In this document: positions 1 to 7,337 of the stretch, piece after piece
How positions within the stretch are numbered: the stretch's first letter is position 1
How the letters are laid out: each line of letters begins with the position of its first letter
Source of the DNA: Clostridia bacterium
GTDB taxonomy: Bacteria; Bacillota_A; Clostridia; Christensenellales; Borkfalkiaceae
Assembly (NCBI GenBank): GCA_017399665.1
Contig: JAFQBR010000126.1
Span: 1-22,405, forward strand
DNA: 22,405 nucleotides
Direction of reading: 5' to 3'
Made by a program: the position numbers and the translations under genes
The notes under the pieces: model-generated
Database searches by the model: none
Seen by the model: only the letters and a program-made list of their open reading frames with translations
What the model was told of the DNA's origin: nothing

Positions 1-289
1 TACCCGCTATAACGTCAAACTGAATTAAACCAACAACGTTGCTTTCATTTAAGTATTGAGTCGTGTGTTTTATTCCAGCAGGAATAAAACAGGTTTCCCC
101 TTCGTTTACGATAAATACTTGGTTGGTTTCTAAAAAGGTATAAGCAATTTTGCCTTTTAGAGTATATAAAAAGGCGTTTTGCGGTCTGCCATCATTAAAA
201 CTGTTAATAAAGTTTTTAGGTCTTGAAACTTGTAAATAGCTAAAATTGTCAACTAAATAGGGCAGTCTCAAATCGTATAGTTTTTTCAT
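1..289 (-). CDS. AraC-type regulator, N-terminal sensor part (partial, cut at window edge)
   Basis: The frame opens with ATG at 289 and stays open for 96 codons to the edge, so only the N-terminus is visible. It begins MKKLYDLRLPYLVDNF and contains a cupin-like pattern: a Gly-x-Ile-x-Tyr-x-Phe strand near residue 46, then a Glu-Gly-Glu-Thr-Cys-Phe-Ile-Pro-Ala-Gly stretch followed by His near residues 68-79. This is typical of the sugar-sensing arm of AraC-family regulators. The DNA-binding domain would lie beyond the edge, so the family call is inferred from the sensor alone; another cupin protein is possible. It follows uxuA by 55 bp on the same strand but has its own promoter-like sequence, with a weak AAGGG ribosome site. 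It may control the adjacent uronate operon. Confidence 0.55.
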   Translation of the reverse strand, partial: MKKLYDLRLPYLVDNFSYLQVSRPKNFINSFNDGRPQNAFLYTLKGKIAYTFLETNQVFIVNEGETCFIPAGIKHTTQYLNESNVVGLIQFDVIAG

Positions 290-319
290 AAAAATACCCT
301 TATAATTAATTGTAACTTT

Positions 320-348
320 ATTTTAGCAGTTTTTAAAAAAATAATCAA
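320..348 (-). promoter_or_regulatory. Candidate promoter of the left-edge AraC-type gene
   Basis: On the minus strand TTGATT (348-343), a 17-base spacer and TAAAAT (325-320) form a sigma-A-like promoter. A TG one base before the -10 box gives an extended -10. The -35 box overlaps the uxuA stop codon (347-345). This suggests the regulator can be expressed separately from the uronate operon. Confidence 0.5.
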
Positions 349-1298
349 CTATTATTTTGGCAAGCTTGCAATATACCTTTTAAATAACCTATAGCAAACA
401 ATCTACCCATACTGTCATAGCCGGCAAATTTACTGTCTTCACCTGCCATAGTGGGAACGTGGTCAACTCGAATTGGAACATCTATACCGTTTCTAATGTA
501 TGTTCTCATAATATCAACCATGTCGATATCGCCGTTGTCGTGGAAGGTTTCACGGAAGTGCGTAGGGTTACCTGTTGTATTTCTAAAGTGAACAAACTGT
601 ATTTTTTTTGCAAACTCTTCTATTACTTCGGTTAAGTTTTCGCCCATAATAAAGAAGTTTGCTTGGCACATTGTTAGACCTAGATAATCACTGTTAACGA
701 TGCTATACAGGGCTTTTTTAATATTTTCACGGTTGGTAAATATGCGTTCTACGTTGCCAAGCCTTTCAAGTGGTGGATCGTCTGGATGTAGTGCTAAAAT
801 AATACCGTTTTTTTCGCAATGGGGAATAACCGCCTTAATAAAATATTCGTAATTATTCCATAATTCTTTTTGGGTGATTGCCTTATCGCAAGGTGTGTAA
901 TCATCTAAATTGAATTCGGTAACAAAAGCACCACCGCGCTCTGGAACTTTATTTGAAGTTCTTGTCCAGCCAACGTGAGCCATAAAATTAAAGCAGATTT
1001 TATCGATATGTAAATCTTTCATTATAGGCAACATTTTTATTACCTTTTCAATGCTTTCATCTCTTAAAGAATCACCTGCTTTAATATGGTCGTGCACGCA
1101 GTTTGGCATGGGCTCTATTATTACGGGTGTAATTCCAAAGTTGGTAAAGCGGTCGTATACCGTTTTCCAGTGGCTTTTATTAGTTAAGTCAAAGTCGTCA
1201 TCTTCTGGAAGTCTAATTACGCCGTGCTTTACTCCCGATTGAATGGCGTAATCCCACGTTGCATCCTTTTTACTTCTAAAATAATCTGTTAATAGCAT
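345..1298 (-). CDS. uxuA: Mannonate dehydratase
   Basis: Dehydrates D-mannonate to 2-keto-3-deoxy-D-gluconate in the cytoplasm, the last step of the Ashwell glucuronate branch seen here. The 317 residues show UxuA hallmarks: CFNFMAHVGWTRT near 102-114, HPDDPP at 171-176, a Cys at 211 after Gly-Leu-Thr-Met, VHFRN at 236-240, GDIDM at 256-260 and RVDH at 277-280. In the family, His, Cys and Asp of these segments bind the metal. It is somewhat shorter than the usual 350-390 residues, and the expected RPDHG segment reads RVDHVPTMAGE. The ATG lies 11 nt after the SDR stop codon and has no strong ribosome site, so translational coupling is likely. It is the last gene of the minus-strand operon. Confidence 0.9.
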   Translation of the reverse strand: MLLTDYFRSKKDATWDYAIQSGVKHGVIRLPEDDDFDLTNKSHWKTVYDRFTNFGITPVIIEPMPNCVHDHIKAGDSLRDESIEKVIKMLPIMKDLHIDKICFNFMAHVGWTRTSNKVPERGGAFVTEFNLDDYTPCDKAITQKELWNNYEYFIKAVIPHCEKNGIILALHPDDPPLERLGNVERIFTNRENIKKALYSIVNSDYLGLTMCQANFFIMGENLTEVIEEFAKKIQFVHFRNTTGNPTHFRETFHDNGDIDMVDIMRTYIRNGIDVPIRVDHVPTMAGEDSKFAGYDSMGRLFAIGYLKGILQACQNNS

Positions 1299-1309
1299 AC
1301 TCGTTATAA

Positions 1310-2155
1310 TTAAATCCCGCTATGTGAAAGGAACCCGCCGTCAACAGGAATGGTTATACCAGTAACGAATGAAGCACCGTCATCACCTAGTAAGAAGTGT
1401 AACGTTCCAAGAAGATCCTCTGGGTTACCGAAACGGCCTGCAGGAGTGTGTCCAATAACGTTTTTACCACGTTGAGTAAGCCCTTCTTCAACCGTTCCTA
1501 AATAAACCTTGCTACGTTCGTTTACGAAGAAGCCAGGAGCTATAGCATTTACGCGGATATTTGCTTTCGCAAAATAGGTTGCAAGCCATTGAGTAAGATT
1601 AACTACCGCAGCCTTGCTCATAGCGTATGCAGGAACTCTTGTTAGAGGTCTGTAACTATTCATTGATGCAAAGTTGATTATTGATCCCTTTTTAGCTTCG
1701 GTCATATGTCTTGCAAAAACTTTAGAAGGAATAACAGTTCCCATAGTGTTAAGTTTTAAAACTCTTTCAAAATCTTCCATTTGTAAATCAAAGAAACCGC
1801 GCATATCTTCAGGCTTATTTGCAGTTAGCTCAACGTCGTCAAAATAAACATTTGTGGTCATTGCTTTGATGTTATTTCCACCCGCACCGTTTATTAAATA
1901 GCGGCATAAGCCCCATTCTTTTCTAATTTGATCAGCAACCGCCTGCATAGAGCTTTCATCAGTAACGTCGCAAACGTAGCATTTGCATTCACCGCCAGCC
2001 ATTCTAATTTTTTCTGCAACTTGTTCAATTCTTTCTAAGTTCCTGTCAAGTAGAGCAACGCGTGCACCTTTTTTACCTAAATCTTCTGCTATAACAGAAC
2101 ATAGAGTGCCAGCAGCGCCGGTAACAACGGCGATTTCTTTGTTGTAATTTTTCAT
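1310..2155 (-). CDS. uxuB: SDR-family D-mannonate oxidoreductase (fructuronate reductase)
   Basis: A 281-residue short-chain dehydrogenase/reductase that probably reduces D-fructuronate to D-mannonate with NAD(P)H. Visible motifs are the nucleotide-binding TGAAGTL at 12-18 (a variant of TGxxxGIG), NGAGG at 89-93, Asn136 in LKLNTMG, Ser164, and the catalytic pair Tyr177 and Lys181 in YAMSK, followed by APGFF. The SDR-type UxuB of Bacillus subtilis (278 residues) has the same size and the same job, unlike the longer E. coli UxuB. Position between uxaC and uxuA supports the substrate. A good AAGGAGAT ribosome site precedes ATG 2155. SDR sequence alone does not fix the substrate, so the specific function is inferred from family length and operon context. 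Confidence 0.82.
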   Translation of the reverse strand: MKNYNKEIAVVTGAAGTLCSVIAEDLGKKGARVALLDRNLERIEQVAEKIRMAGGECKCYVCDVTDESSMQAVADQIRKEWGLCRYLINGAGGNNIKAMTTNVYFDDVELTANKPEDMRGFFDLQMEDFERVLKLNTMGTVIPSKVFARHMTEAKKGSIINFASMNSYRPLTRVPAYAMSKAAVVNLTQWLATYFAKANIRVNAIAPGFFVNERSKVYLGTVEEGLTQRGKNVIGHTPAGRFGNPEDLLGTLHFLLGDDGASFVTGITIPVDGGFLSHSGI

Positions 2156-2211
2156 AATAATATCTCCTTAATCTTTATACTTAATATTTTAATAAATAGC
2201 AGTTAACGCGC

Positions 2212-3126
2212 TTATAGGGCGGTTTGTGTGTCGTTTGGATCACCATTGATGGCAGCGTCGTATTCGGCAGACCAGTCTAAATCCCTATATTTTTCACCGC
2301 GTGGATCGGTTTTTATCCATTCGATAAGCATATCTAACATTTCAACTGTCCAGGTATTTCTATCTATCTCTGCAGTTGTGAATTTGTTTTGAGCAATCAT
2401 TTCAAAACCAAAATCATCTTTAACGTGAGTTTTTTGTGCGCCTTCAACAACTTCTTGAACAAGATGCGCAGGAATAAATAAAACTCCACCGCCAGCGCCA
2501 AAAACAACGTCTCCGGGCAAGCAAACGGCACCGCCAAAATGTGTTACCGTGTTGTAGCCTGTCATGACGAATTCGCGTATAGGCGTTGGGTCTATTCCGC
2601 GGTAATAAACTTGAACGTCTTCAACCTTTTTCATTTGTTCTATATCTCTAACGCCACCCCAAATAACTGCGCCACCAGTTTTTGTTTTTGTGCGAAGAGC
2701 AGTAGTTAGGTTTCCCCCTAAGAAGGTTCCCTTATAAATTTTGTCGTACATATCGCAGACAATAACGTCTCCTTCAACTAGGTTATCAACAACCCATTGG
2801 TTATAGTTACCGCGTCTACCTTCTTCTGCCCCCTTTTTAAAGGTTAATTCGTGTAAATCAGGTCTAGTTGGGCAGTAATTACAGGTAACGGCTCTGCCAA
2901 CCAATTTTCTTCCATCGTCATGTAGGGGTATAAGGGGAGAGAGTCCGCCACCTACGAATTGATTTATATAGCCCTTTACAAAAATGGGCTTCCAAACTTC
3001 TTCCAAGGTCATTTTTTTAAGTTCATCTAAATATTTTTGCTCTACGTACGGTCTTCCGTCGTCCATACGCTTACCTGTCCATAACGGAGTTAAAGCAATA
3101 ATTTCATCTCTGTCGTTAAAATGCAT
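2212..3126 (-). CDS. RraA-like / HMG-CHA aldolase family protein
   Basis: A 304-residue protein of the RraA-like fold (formerly annotated as dimethylmenaquinone methyltransferase). Family members include aldolases and decarboxylases of 2-keto acids (4-hydroxy-4-methyl-2-oxoglutarate type) and the RNase E inhibitor RraA. The family signature is visible: Leu-Gly-Gly-Asn-Leu at 136-140, then Gly-Gly-Val-Arg-Asp at 157-161, the Arg-Asp pair that binds the keto acid and metal, then GVLFIPAHLVQ. An N-terminal extension of about 60 residues makes it longer than classical RraA (about 160). The ribosome site GGAGGAAT lies in the last codons of uxaC, so the two are tightly coupled. Between uronate genes, a role on a keto acid such as 2-keto-3-deoxygluconate is plausible but unproven. 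A plain RNase regulator is unlikely here. Confidence 0.75.
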   Translation of the reverse strand: MHFNDRDEIIALTPLWTGKRMDDGRPYVEQKYLDELKKMTLEEVWKPIFVKGYINQFVGGGLSPLIPLHDDGRKLVGRAVTCNYCPTRPDLHELTFKKGAEEGRRGNYNQWVVDNLVEGDVIVCDMYDKIYKGTFLGGNLTTALRTKTKTGGAVIWGGVRDIEQMKKVEDVQVYYRGIDPTPIREFVMTGYNTVTHFGGAVCLPGDVVFGAGGGVLFIPAHLVQEVVEGAQKTHVKDDFGFEMIAQNKFTTAEIDRNTWTVEMLDMLIEWIKTDPRGEKYRDLDWSAEYDAAINGDPNDTQTAL

Positions 3127-3129
3127 ATT

Positions 3130-4476
3130 TTATTCCTCCAAAATTTTTTTTGCGTTTTCGTAAGAGAGTTTTTTAACAATCGCTACAAGTTGATTTTCAT
3201 CTGCATTAAATTGATTGCTCTCAATCTTATCTGCGAGCCATTGGCAAAGCATTCTACGATAATAATCGTGGCGCACAAAAGATAGAAAACTACGCGAGTC
3301 GGTTGTCATTCCTATAAATTGTGATAGCACTGAATAAACGGAATATTTATCGAAAAATTCACGCATTCCTTCTAAATGGTCGCACCACCACCAAGCTGGA
3401 CCTTGCGATACTACTGATGGTACTCCGTCCTTAGAAAATGAACCGCTTAAAGTGGCGATAATCGCGTTATAGGCAGGGTTTAGTGTGAAAATAACTGTTC
3501 TGCAAAGGCCATTTTTACATTCTATATCATTAAGTAATTTGGTTATACTTGCAATTTCAAAATCATTTCCAATTCCTGCAAAACCGCCGGCAGGTCCTGC
3601 GAGGGATTTTAGCCTATCACTAGTTTGCCTGAGTGCACCAACGTGTAAAAGCATTGTAAGGTTTTTCTTACTGTAAATGCAACCTAAATTAAACAAAATA
3701 TCACTTTTTAAAGCCTCGCTTTGTTCTTTCGTTAGGGTATTGCCTTGCACTGTAAGTTTAAAGTAATCTTCTTCTTTTTGGCCTTTTGAGTATCTAAATC
3801 CATTATCTAAAGCGTGGTCGCAAAATTTACAGCCTAAGCTTTTAAAATAATCAATTCGCATTTCAATCGCTTTATAATAATCGTTTAGAGTTGAAATTTT
3901 TATATTGGTGAGCCTTTCCAGCTTTTCAACAAATAGTTTATTAGGTGATAAAATATCGTCAGCGCGAAGAGATGGCGCGAAGTTTGGAGTGCTTGCGTAG
4001 AAGCAAACGTCATCGCAAATACTAGCGCAAGGAGCTGAATATTCAACGTTAAAGCGGTTCATAAGTCCATATACGGTATATTCTTCATCTTGCAGTTTTT
4101 CATTGGTCAGTTCCCAAATTTTAAGTGCGTTGGTTTGATTTATAGGTAAATCAATACCAAAAACATTTTGAAATTCAAGAAGCGACCAATCATAAACGGG
4201 TGTTCCAACCAGTGTAGGAAAAACCTTGCACCAAGCAAGAAATTTATCGTAGTCGCAACTATTTCCAGTTATATATTTTTCTTCAACGCCACAAATACGC
4301 ATAAGTCTATGCTTGTATGGATCTGGAATAATCCATAATTGAGTGATATTTTCAAACCTTCTATTATTTTTTAAGTCCTCTAAGCTTAGATGATTGTGAT
4401 AATCAATTATGGGCAAATGCTTTACGCTTTGGTAAAGTTTTTTTGCAAGATCAGAGTGTAAAATCATTTCTTTCAT
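3130..4476 (-). CDS. uxaC: Glucuronate (uronate) isomerase
   Basis: Isomerises D-glucuronate to D-fructuronate (and galacturonate to tagaturonate), the entry step of hexuronate catabolism. The N-terminus has DYHNHL (residues 25-30) with the metal-binding His pair of the amidohydrolase-like fold, followed by RRFENITQLW and KHRLMRICGVEEKYITG, all typical of UxaC. The chosen ATG at 4476 gives 448 residues (family about 466). It lies 1 nt after the stop of the GH39-like gene and has AAAGG about 10 nt upstream. A longer reading from a TTG at 4494 would add six residues that overlap the upstream gene and is less likely. A WWWCDH segment and a C-terminal RRMLCQWLAD motif agree with the family. Confidence 0.93.
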   Translation of the reverse strand: MKEMILHSDLAKKLYQSVKHLPIIDYHNHLSLEDLKNNRRFENITQLWIIPDPYKHRLMRICGVEEKYITGNSCDYDKFLAWCKVFPTLVGTPVYDWSLLEFQNVFGIDLPINQTNALKIWELTNEKLQDEEYTVYGLMNRFNVEYSAPCASICDDVCFYASTPNFAPSLRADDILSPNKLFVEKLERLTNIKISTLNDYYKAIEMRIDYFKSLGCKFCDHALDNGFRYSKGQKEEDYFKLTVQGNTLTKEQSEALKSDILFNLGCIYSKKNLTMLLHVGALRQTSDRLKSLAGPAGGFAGIGNDFEIASITKLLNDIECKNGLCRTVIFTLNPAYNAIIATLSGSFSKDGVPSVVSQGPAWWWCDHLEGMREFFDKYSVYSVLSQFIGMTTDSRSFLSFVRHDYYRRMLCQWLADKIESNQFNADENQLVAIVKKLSYENAKKILEE

Positions 4477-4477
4477 G

Positions 4478-5992
4478 TTAGCCCATCCTTTCAAGCTCTA
4501 TTAAAAGTAGGGCGTTGTTGCTGAAGGATAGAGGAATTTCACCGCAACCGGTAAAAATTGCTTTATATTGGTTAATGGGTGCAATATTTCCTTCTTCTTG
4601 TAAAATTTTAATCTGCTCGCTGTCGAAAAGGTCACCCCAGCCTTTTGATTTTGCTAAGTTGTATGGGTTGGTGTTGTTTTCATCTATTTGCCAAATTTTT
4701 ACGTTGTAATCTCCGTTAACACCTTGTAAATTTAAGCAATCGTTAACGCGTGGTAAATTTTTGTCAAAATTTTGTGATGCGTAAGAAAGAAGTATTGCAT
4801 AATTTCCCTTTTCATCCTTGGTTGCTAAAAGGTCAATATCGCTATTATCGGTAGTGCTATCTACCATAACACTTTTAAGCTTAGCAGTTATGACGTATGC
4901 GTTGTATATTGGTTTTTTAATAAAGTTTAAGGTGAAAAAGTTTCTAAAGCCCGAAAAGTCAACTAGCATTTCGTGTTGACCTGAAAGGCAAATCATCATT
5001 TTGCTAACCGATACTCCTGCTTTAACGTATGCAGTTATCATTTTTCCAAAATAAACTGCAAAACGGCTATCCTCTCTAAACATTAATTCAGGGCACTCGT
5101 CGCGGTTAAAAAATCCCTGAGTTGCAGCACCCCATTCGTCAACTATAATTTCCTTTCCTTCTGGAAATACTTCGTTTATAATTTTTAAATGTTCTTCGTG
5201 CTCTTGCAAGGTGTTAGTTGCACAAAGTGGGCGCGTATTGTTTGCAATTTTGGGCGGAGTGCTTCCGTAAGTGTGGATTGAAATAAAGTCAAGGCGTATG
5301 TTTTCACGCTTGGTTGTAAGTAAAAATTCCTTTAAAAAATAGTTTAAATCGCCCGCAACAGAGGGCCCGCCAATTTTAAGTTTATCGCTCACGCGCATAA
5401 CACCGCTTGCAAAGCCTTTGTAAAGCTTTACGTATTCGGTATATCTTGCAATTTTAGCTTCGGGCGAATAATCTAAATCGCTTAAAAAGAAAGGCTGAAT
5501 ATCAGGTTCGTTATAGCATTGTAGATACCAAGAAGAAACTGTATCTAATCCATAGCGTTCAACGATATGCTTAGTATACTGATAGCACACTTCTTCCCAC
5601 AAAGCGTAATCCTTTGGTTTAGACGTTGTTATCATTTTACCCTTATAACGAGTTTTGTTTTTAGAAACGTTGCTTTGAACGTTGGGTTTTTCCGCAATAC
5701 AAGGGGGGATAAAGTTATAAGATAAAAGTATACCGAAGCCTTGTTTTTTCATATAATCAAGGCGAACGTCGTTAAGCGTAAAATCGTAAACAAATTCACC
5801 CTTATCGTTTATGCTTACTATATCTTCAAGCATTGTATACATTCTTACGGTATTGGCAACACCGTCGATTTTAACGTTGTCTAATATTCTTTTTCCCCAA
5901 TCGTCTTCAATAGCATCGGTTGGGTGAAAGTGGATGTTATTCCAAAAATTAGTAATAGTTTTTATTTGTTTATTAGCATAAATTTCAATCAT
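4478..5992 (-). CDS. GH39-like glycoside hydrolase, cytoplasmic
   Basis: A 504-residue TIM-barrel glycosidase resembling family GH39, which contains beta-xylosidases and alpha-L-iduronidases. The acid/base Glu162 is in CYNEPDI and the probable nucleophile Glu286 in IIVDEWGAA. The spacing is close to that of known GH39 xylosidases. DFISIHTYG (235-243) is the conserved strand between them. The C-terminal part (about 400-504) looks like a beta-sandwich. There is no signal peptide, so it should act on imported oligosaccharides. It is the first gene of the uronate operon, with AAGGCGG as ribosome site. Release of a hexuronate (glucuronate or iduronate) is the natural guess, because uxaC follows after 1 nt, but xylosidase activity on uronate-decorated xylan is equally compatible with the sequence. 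Confidence 0.78.
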   Translation of the reverse strand: MIEIYANKQIKTITNFWNNIHFHPTDAIEDDWGKRILDNVKIDGVANTVRMYTMLEDIVSINDKGEFVYDFTLNDVRLDYMKKQGFGILLSYNFIPPCIAEKPNVQSNVSKNKTRYKGKMITTSKPKDYALWEEVCYQYTKHIVERYGLDTVSSWYLQCYNEPDIQPFFLSDLDYSPEAKIARYTEYVKLYKGFASGVMRVSDKLKIGGPSVAGDLNYFLKEFLLTTKRENIRLDFISIHTYGSTPPKIANNTRPLCATNTLQEHEEHLKIINEVFPEGKEIIVDEWGAATQGFFNRDECPELMFREDSRFAVYFGKMITAYVKAGVSVSKMMICLSGQHEMLVDFSGFRNFFTLNFIKKPIYNAYVITAKLKSVMVDSTTDNSDIDLLATKDEKGNYAILLSYASQNFDKNLPRVNDCLNLQGVNGDYNVKIWQIDENNTNPYNLAKSKGWGDLFDSEQIKILQEEGNIAPINQYKAIFTGCGEIPLSFSNNALLLIELERMG

Positions 5993-6014
5993 AATAATTA
6001 CCGCCTTTTTTATG

Positions 6015-6042
6015 ATTATAACAAATTATTTTTTTGTTTCAA
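6015..6042 (-). promoter_or_regulatory. Promoter of the GH39-uxaC-rraA-uxuB-uxuA operon
   Basis: On the minus strand TTGAAA (6042-6037), a 16-base spacer and a consensus TATAAT (6020-6015) lie just upstream of the GH39-like start at 5992. The leader is short, about 15 nt, with AAGGCGG in it. Two copies of C(G/A)AATTTGATTA, seen on the plus strand at 6046-6057 and 6096-6107, lie upstream of the -35 box, 50 bp apart, and may be regulator sites. Confidence 0.7.
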
Positions 6043-6164
6043 TATCGAATTTGATTATTTTTTGTACTATTCGAGCAATTTTAAAAAAGATTTTTCAAAT
6101 TTGATTAAAAAGATGTTTCTTTATAATTAGCTAAAGCATTTTGAGATTTAGAAAAAGAAATAAA

Positions 6165-6206
6165 AAATGATAAGAAAAGACAAAAAAAAGATATGCTAAA
6201 ATATTG
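6165..6206 (+). promoter_or_regulatory. Conserved upstream element, copy 1 (candidate operator)
   Basis: AAATGATAAGAAAA followed by 22 bases and ATATTG. The same layout occurs at 7172-7213; 34 of 42 positions are identical by hand count. In both places the final TTG forms the start of the -35 box. A binding site for the AraC-type regulator encoded at 6280 is the simplest reading; this is an inference. Confidence 0.5.
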
Positions 6207-6231
6207 TCTTTTTTTTGCAAATAATTATAAT
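6204..6231 (+). promoter_or_regulatory. Promoter of the AraC-family regulator gene
   Basis: TTGTCT (6204-6209), 16-base spacer, consensus TATAAT (6226-6231). The weak -35 box directly abuts the conserved upstream element, which fits an activator-dependent or autoregulated promoter. Confidence 0.6.
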
Positions 6232-6279
6232 TGAAAGTAGGAAAAAGTTTTTGTTTAAAAAAAGGAAAAAAACTTAAAT

Positions 6280-7107
6280 ATGGAAAAGGTAGAACAACTA
6301 ACTACTGCGGTAGAAAATAAACAAAAATCTCAGTATAAAATATTTAGCAAAAAGGAAGATTTACCTATAAGAATTTCTAACGGTTATCTTATGCTTTATA
6401 TGATATCTGGCGAATGTAAACAAAAAATAAACGGTAAAACACATGAGTTTATTGAAGATGCTTACGTTTTAGTTAGACCAAATGAAAAACACGAAATAGT
6501 TGATATTGATTCAAACACCATAATTTTTAGCGTGCAAATTTGTAGTGAAGAAATGGATAAGATTTTATCATATTTTGGAACTAAAGTTAAATCTTACGTT
6601 AAAAAAAATAAAACCGTACTTAGCGTTTACGGCGATTTTAACGTAAAGTATAAAGTTGATGAAGTATACGAAAGAATACTAAAACACGGCGATGACGACG
6701 GAATTTTAAGACATTTATTTGCAATAGAAATCGTTACGGGAATTATAAGAAAAATGCACAGAAAACAAATGGCGGATGAAATTCCTGAAAGGTTAGTGCG
6801 CGCGCTAAACGAAATGCGAAAAATTGAAAATTTGCGTGAAGGCGTGCCTGCATTAGAGCGCTTAACCTATTATTCAAGACCGCAACTTTGCAGAATAATA
6901 AAAAAATGTTATGGGCTTACTCCGCTTGAATACGTAACTAACATAAGATTAAATTTTGCATATAATTTTATCAAATATTCTGGAATGGATTACGAAATAG
7001 TTGCTGAACATGTAGGGTATCAATCGACAAGCTATTTTTATAAGCTGTTTACGAAAAAATTTGGTATAACACCATCGAAATTAAGAAAGGAATCATTGAA
7101 AAAATAA
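6280..7107 (+). CDS. AraC-family transcriptional regulator
   Basis: A 275-residue regulator with an N-terminal cupin-like sensor (about 30-110; MLYMISGECKQKINGK and VRPNEKHEI motifs) and a C-terminal double helix-turn-helix domain (about 180-275). The last part contains GLTPLEYVTNIRLNFAYNFI and the classic second-helix signature Ile-Val-Ala-Glu-His-Val-Gly-Tyr-Gln-Ser-Thr-Ser-Tyr-Phe, then FGITPSKLRK. This matches sugar-responsive activators of polysaccharide loci. It diverges from the uronate operon and sits directly upstream of the transporter and glycosidase operon, so it probably controls both. Its own promoter and that of the next operon share an upstream element, suggesting autoregulation. 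The ribosome site AAAGGA is about 13 nt from ATG 6280, a little far. The inducer is unknown; an imported oligosaccharide or uronate is a guess. Confidence 0.9.
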   Translation: MEKVEQLTTAVENKQKSQYKIFSKKEDLPIRISNGYLMLYMISGECKQKINGKTHEFIEDAYVLVRPNEKHEIVDIDSNTIIFSVQICSEEMDKILSYFGTKVKSYVKKNKTVLSVYGDFNVKYKVDEVYERILKHGDDDGILRHLFAIEIVTGIIRKMHRKQMADEIPERLVRALNEMRKIENLREGVPALERLTYYSRPQLCRIIKKCYGLTPLEYVTNIRLNFAYNFIKYSGMDYEIVAEHVGYQSTSYFYKLFTKKFGITPSKLRKESLKK

Positions 7108-7115
7108 TATATAAT

Positions 7116-7170
7116 AAATGCACTATCTAAAAAGCTATAAAAGCAATATGATAGTGCATTTTTTATTTAC
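7116..7170 (+). terminator. Intrinsic terminator after the AraC-family gene
   Basis: A perfect 12-bp inverted repeat, AAATGCACTATC (7116-7127) and GATAGTGCATTT (7150-7161), encloses a 22-nt loop and runs into a T-rich tract. It starts 8 nt after the stop codon. It separates the regulator from the next operon. Confidence 0.8.
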
Positions 7171-7171
7171 T

Positions 7172-7213
7172 AAATGATAAGAAAAAACCAAAAGATGAAA
7201 AGTTTAAATATTG
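7172..7213 (+). promoter_or_regulatory. Conserved upstream element, copy 2 (candidate operator)
   Basis: Repeats the element at 6165-6206: the same 14-mer AAATGATAAGAAAA, the same 22-base gap and the same ATATTG that opens the -35 box. It lies upstream of the DUF5107-led operon, linking that operon to the regulator gene. Confidence 0.5.
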
Positions 7214-7239
7214 AATTTTTAAGCGCATTATATTACAAT
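7211..7239 (+). promoter_or_regulatory. Promoter of the DUF5107-ygjV-GH20-ABC operon
   Basis: TTGAAT (7211-7216), 17-base spacer, TACAAT (7234-7239), placed against the conserved upstream element exactly as in the regulator promoter. It would give a leader of about 90 nt. A second, less well spaced candidate is TTGAAT 7284-7289 and TATAAA 7305-7310 (15-base spacer). No riboswitch-like structure is evident in the leader. Confidence 0.5.
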
Positions 7240-7337
7240 TTATTTGAAGAAACAAAGTCTTATACTTTTATGCTCTTTGAAACTTGAATTTTATTATTTT
7301 TAGATATAAATTGTGTGCAAAAATAAGGAATTAAACG

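Noticed and set aside
2212..3126. Annotation as a menaquinone methyltransferase or RNase E inhibitor
   Set aside because: These are historical labels of the RraA fold; no methyltransferase motif is present, the protein is much longer than RraA, and the context is sugar acid catabolism.
4477..4494. Longer uxaC start at a TTG codon (4494)
   Set aside because: It would overlap the GH39-like gene and add six residues not expected for UxaC; the ATG at 4476 has an AAAGG site at a sensible distance.
5924..6130. Small plus-strand open frame in the divergent promoter region
   Set aside because: It overlaps the GH39-like start and the promoter, has no ribosome site, and its Phe/Tyr/Asn-rich product reflects AT-rich DNA.
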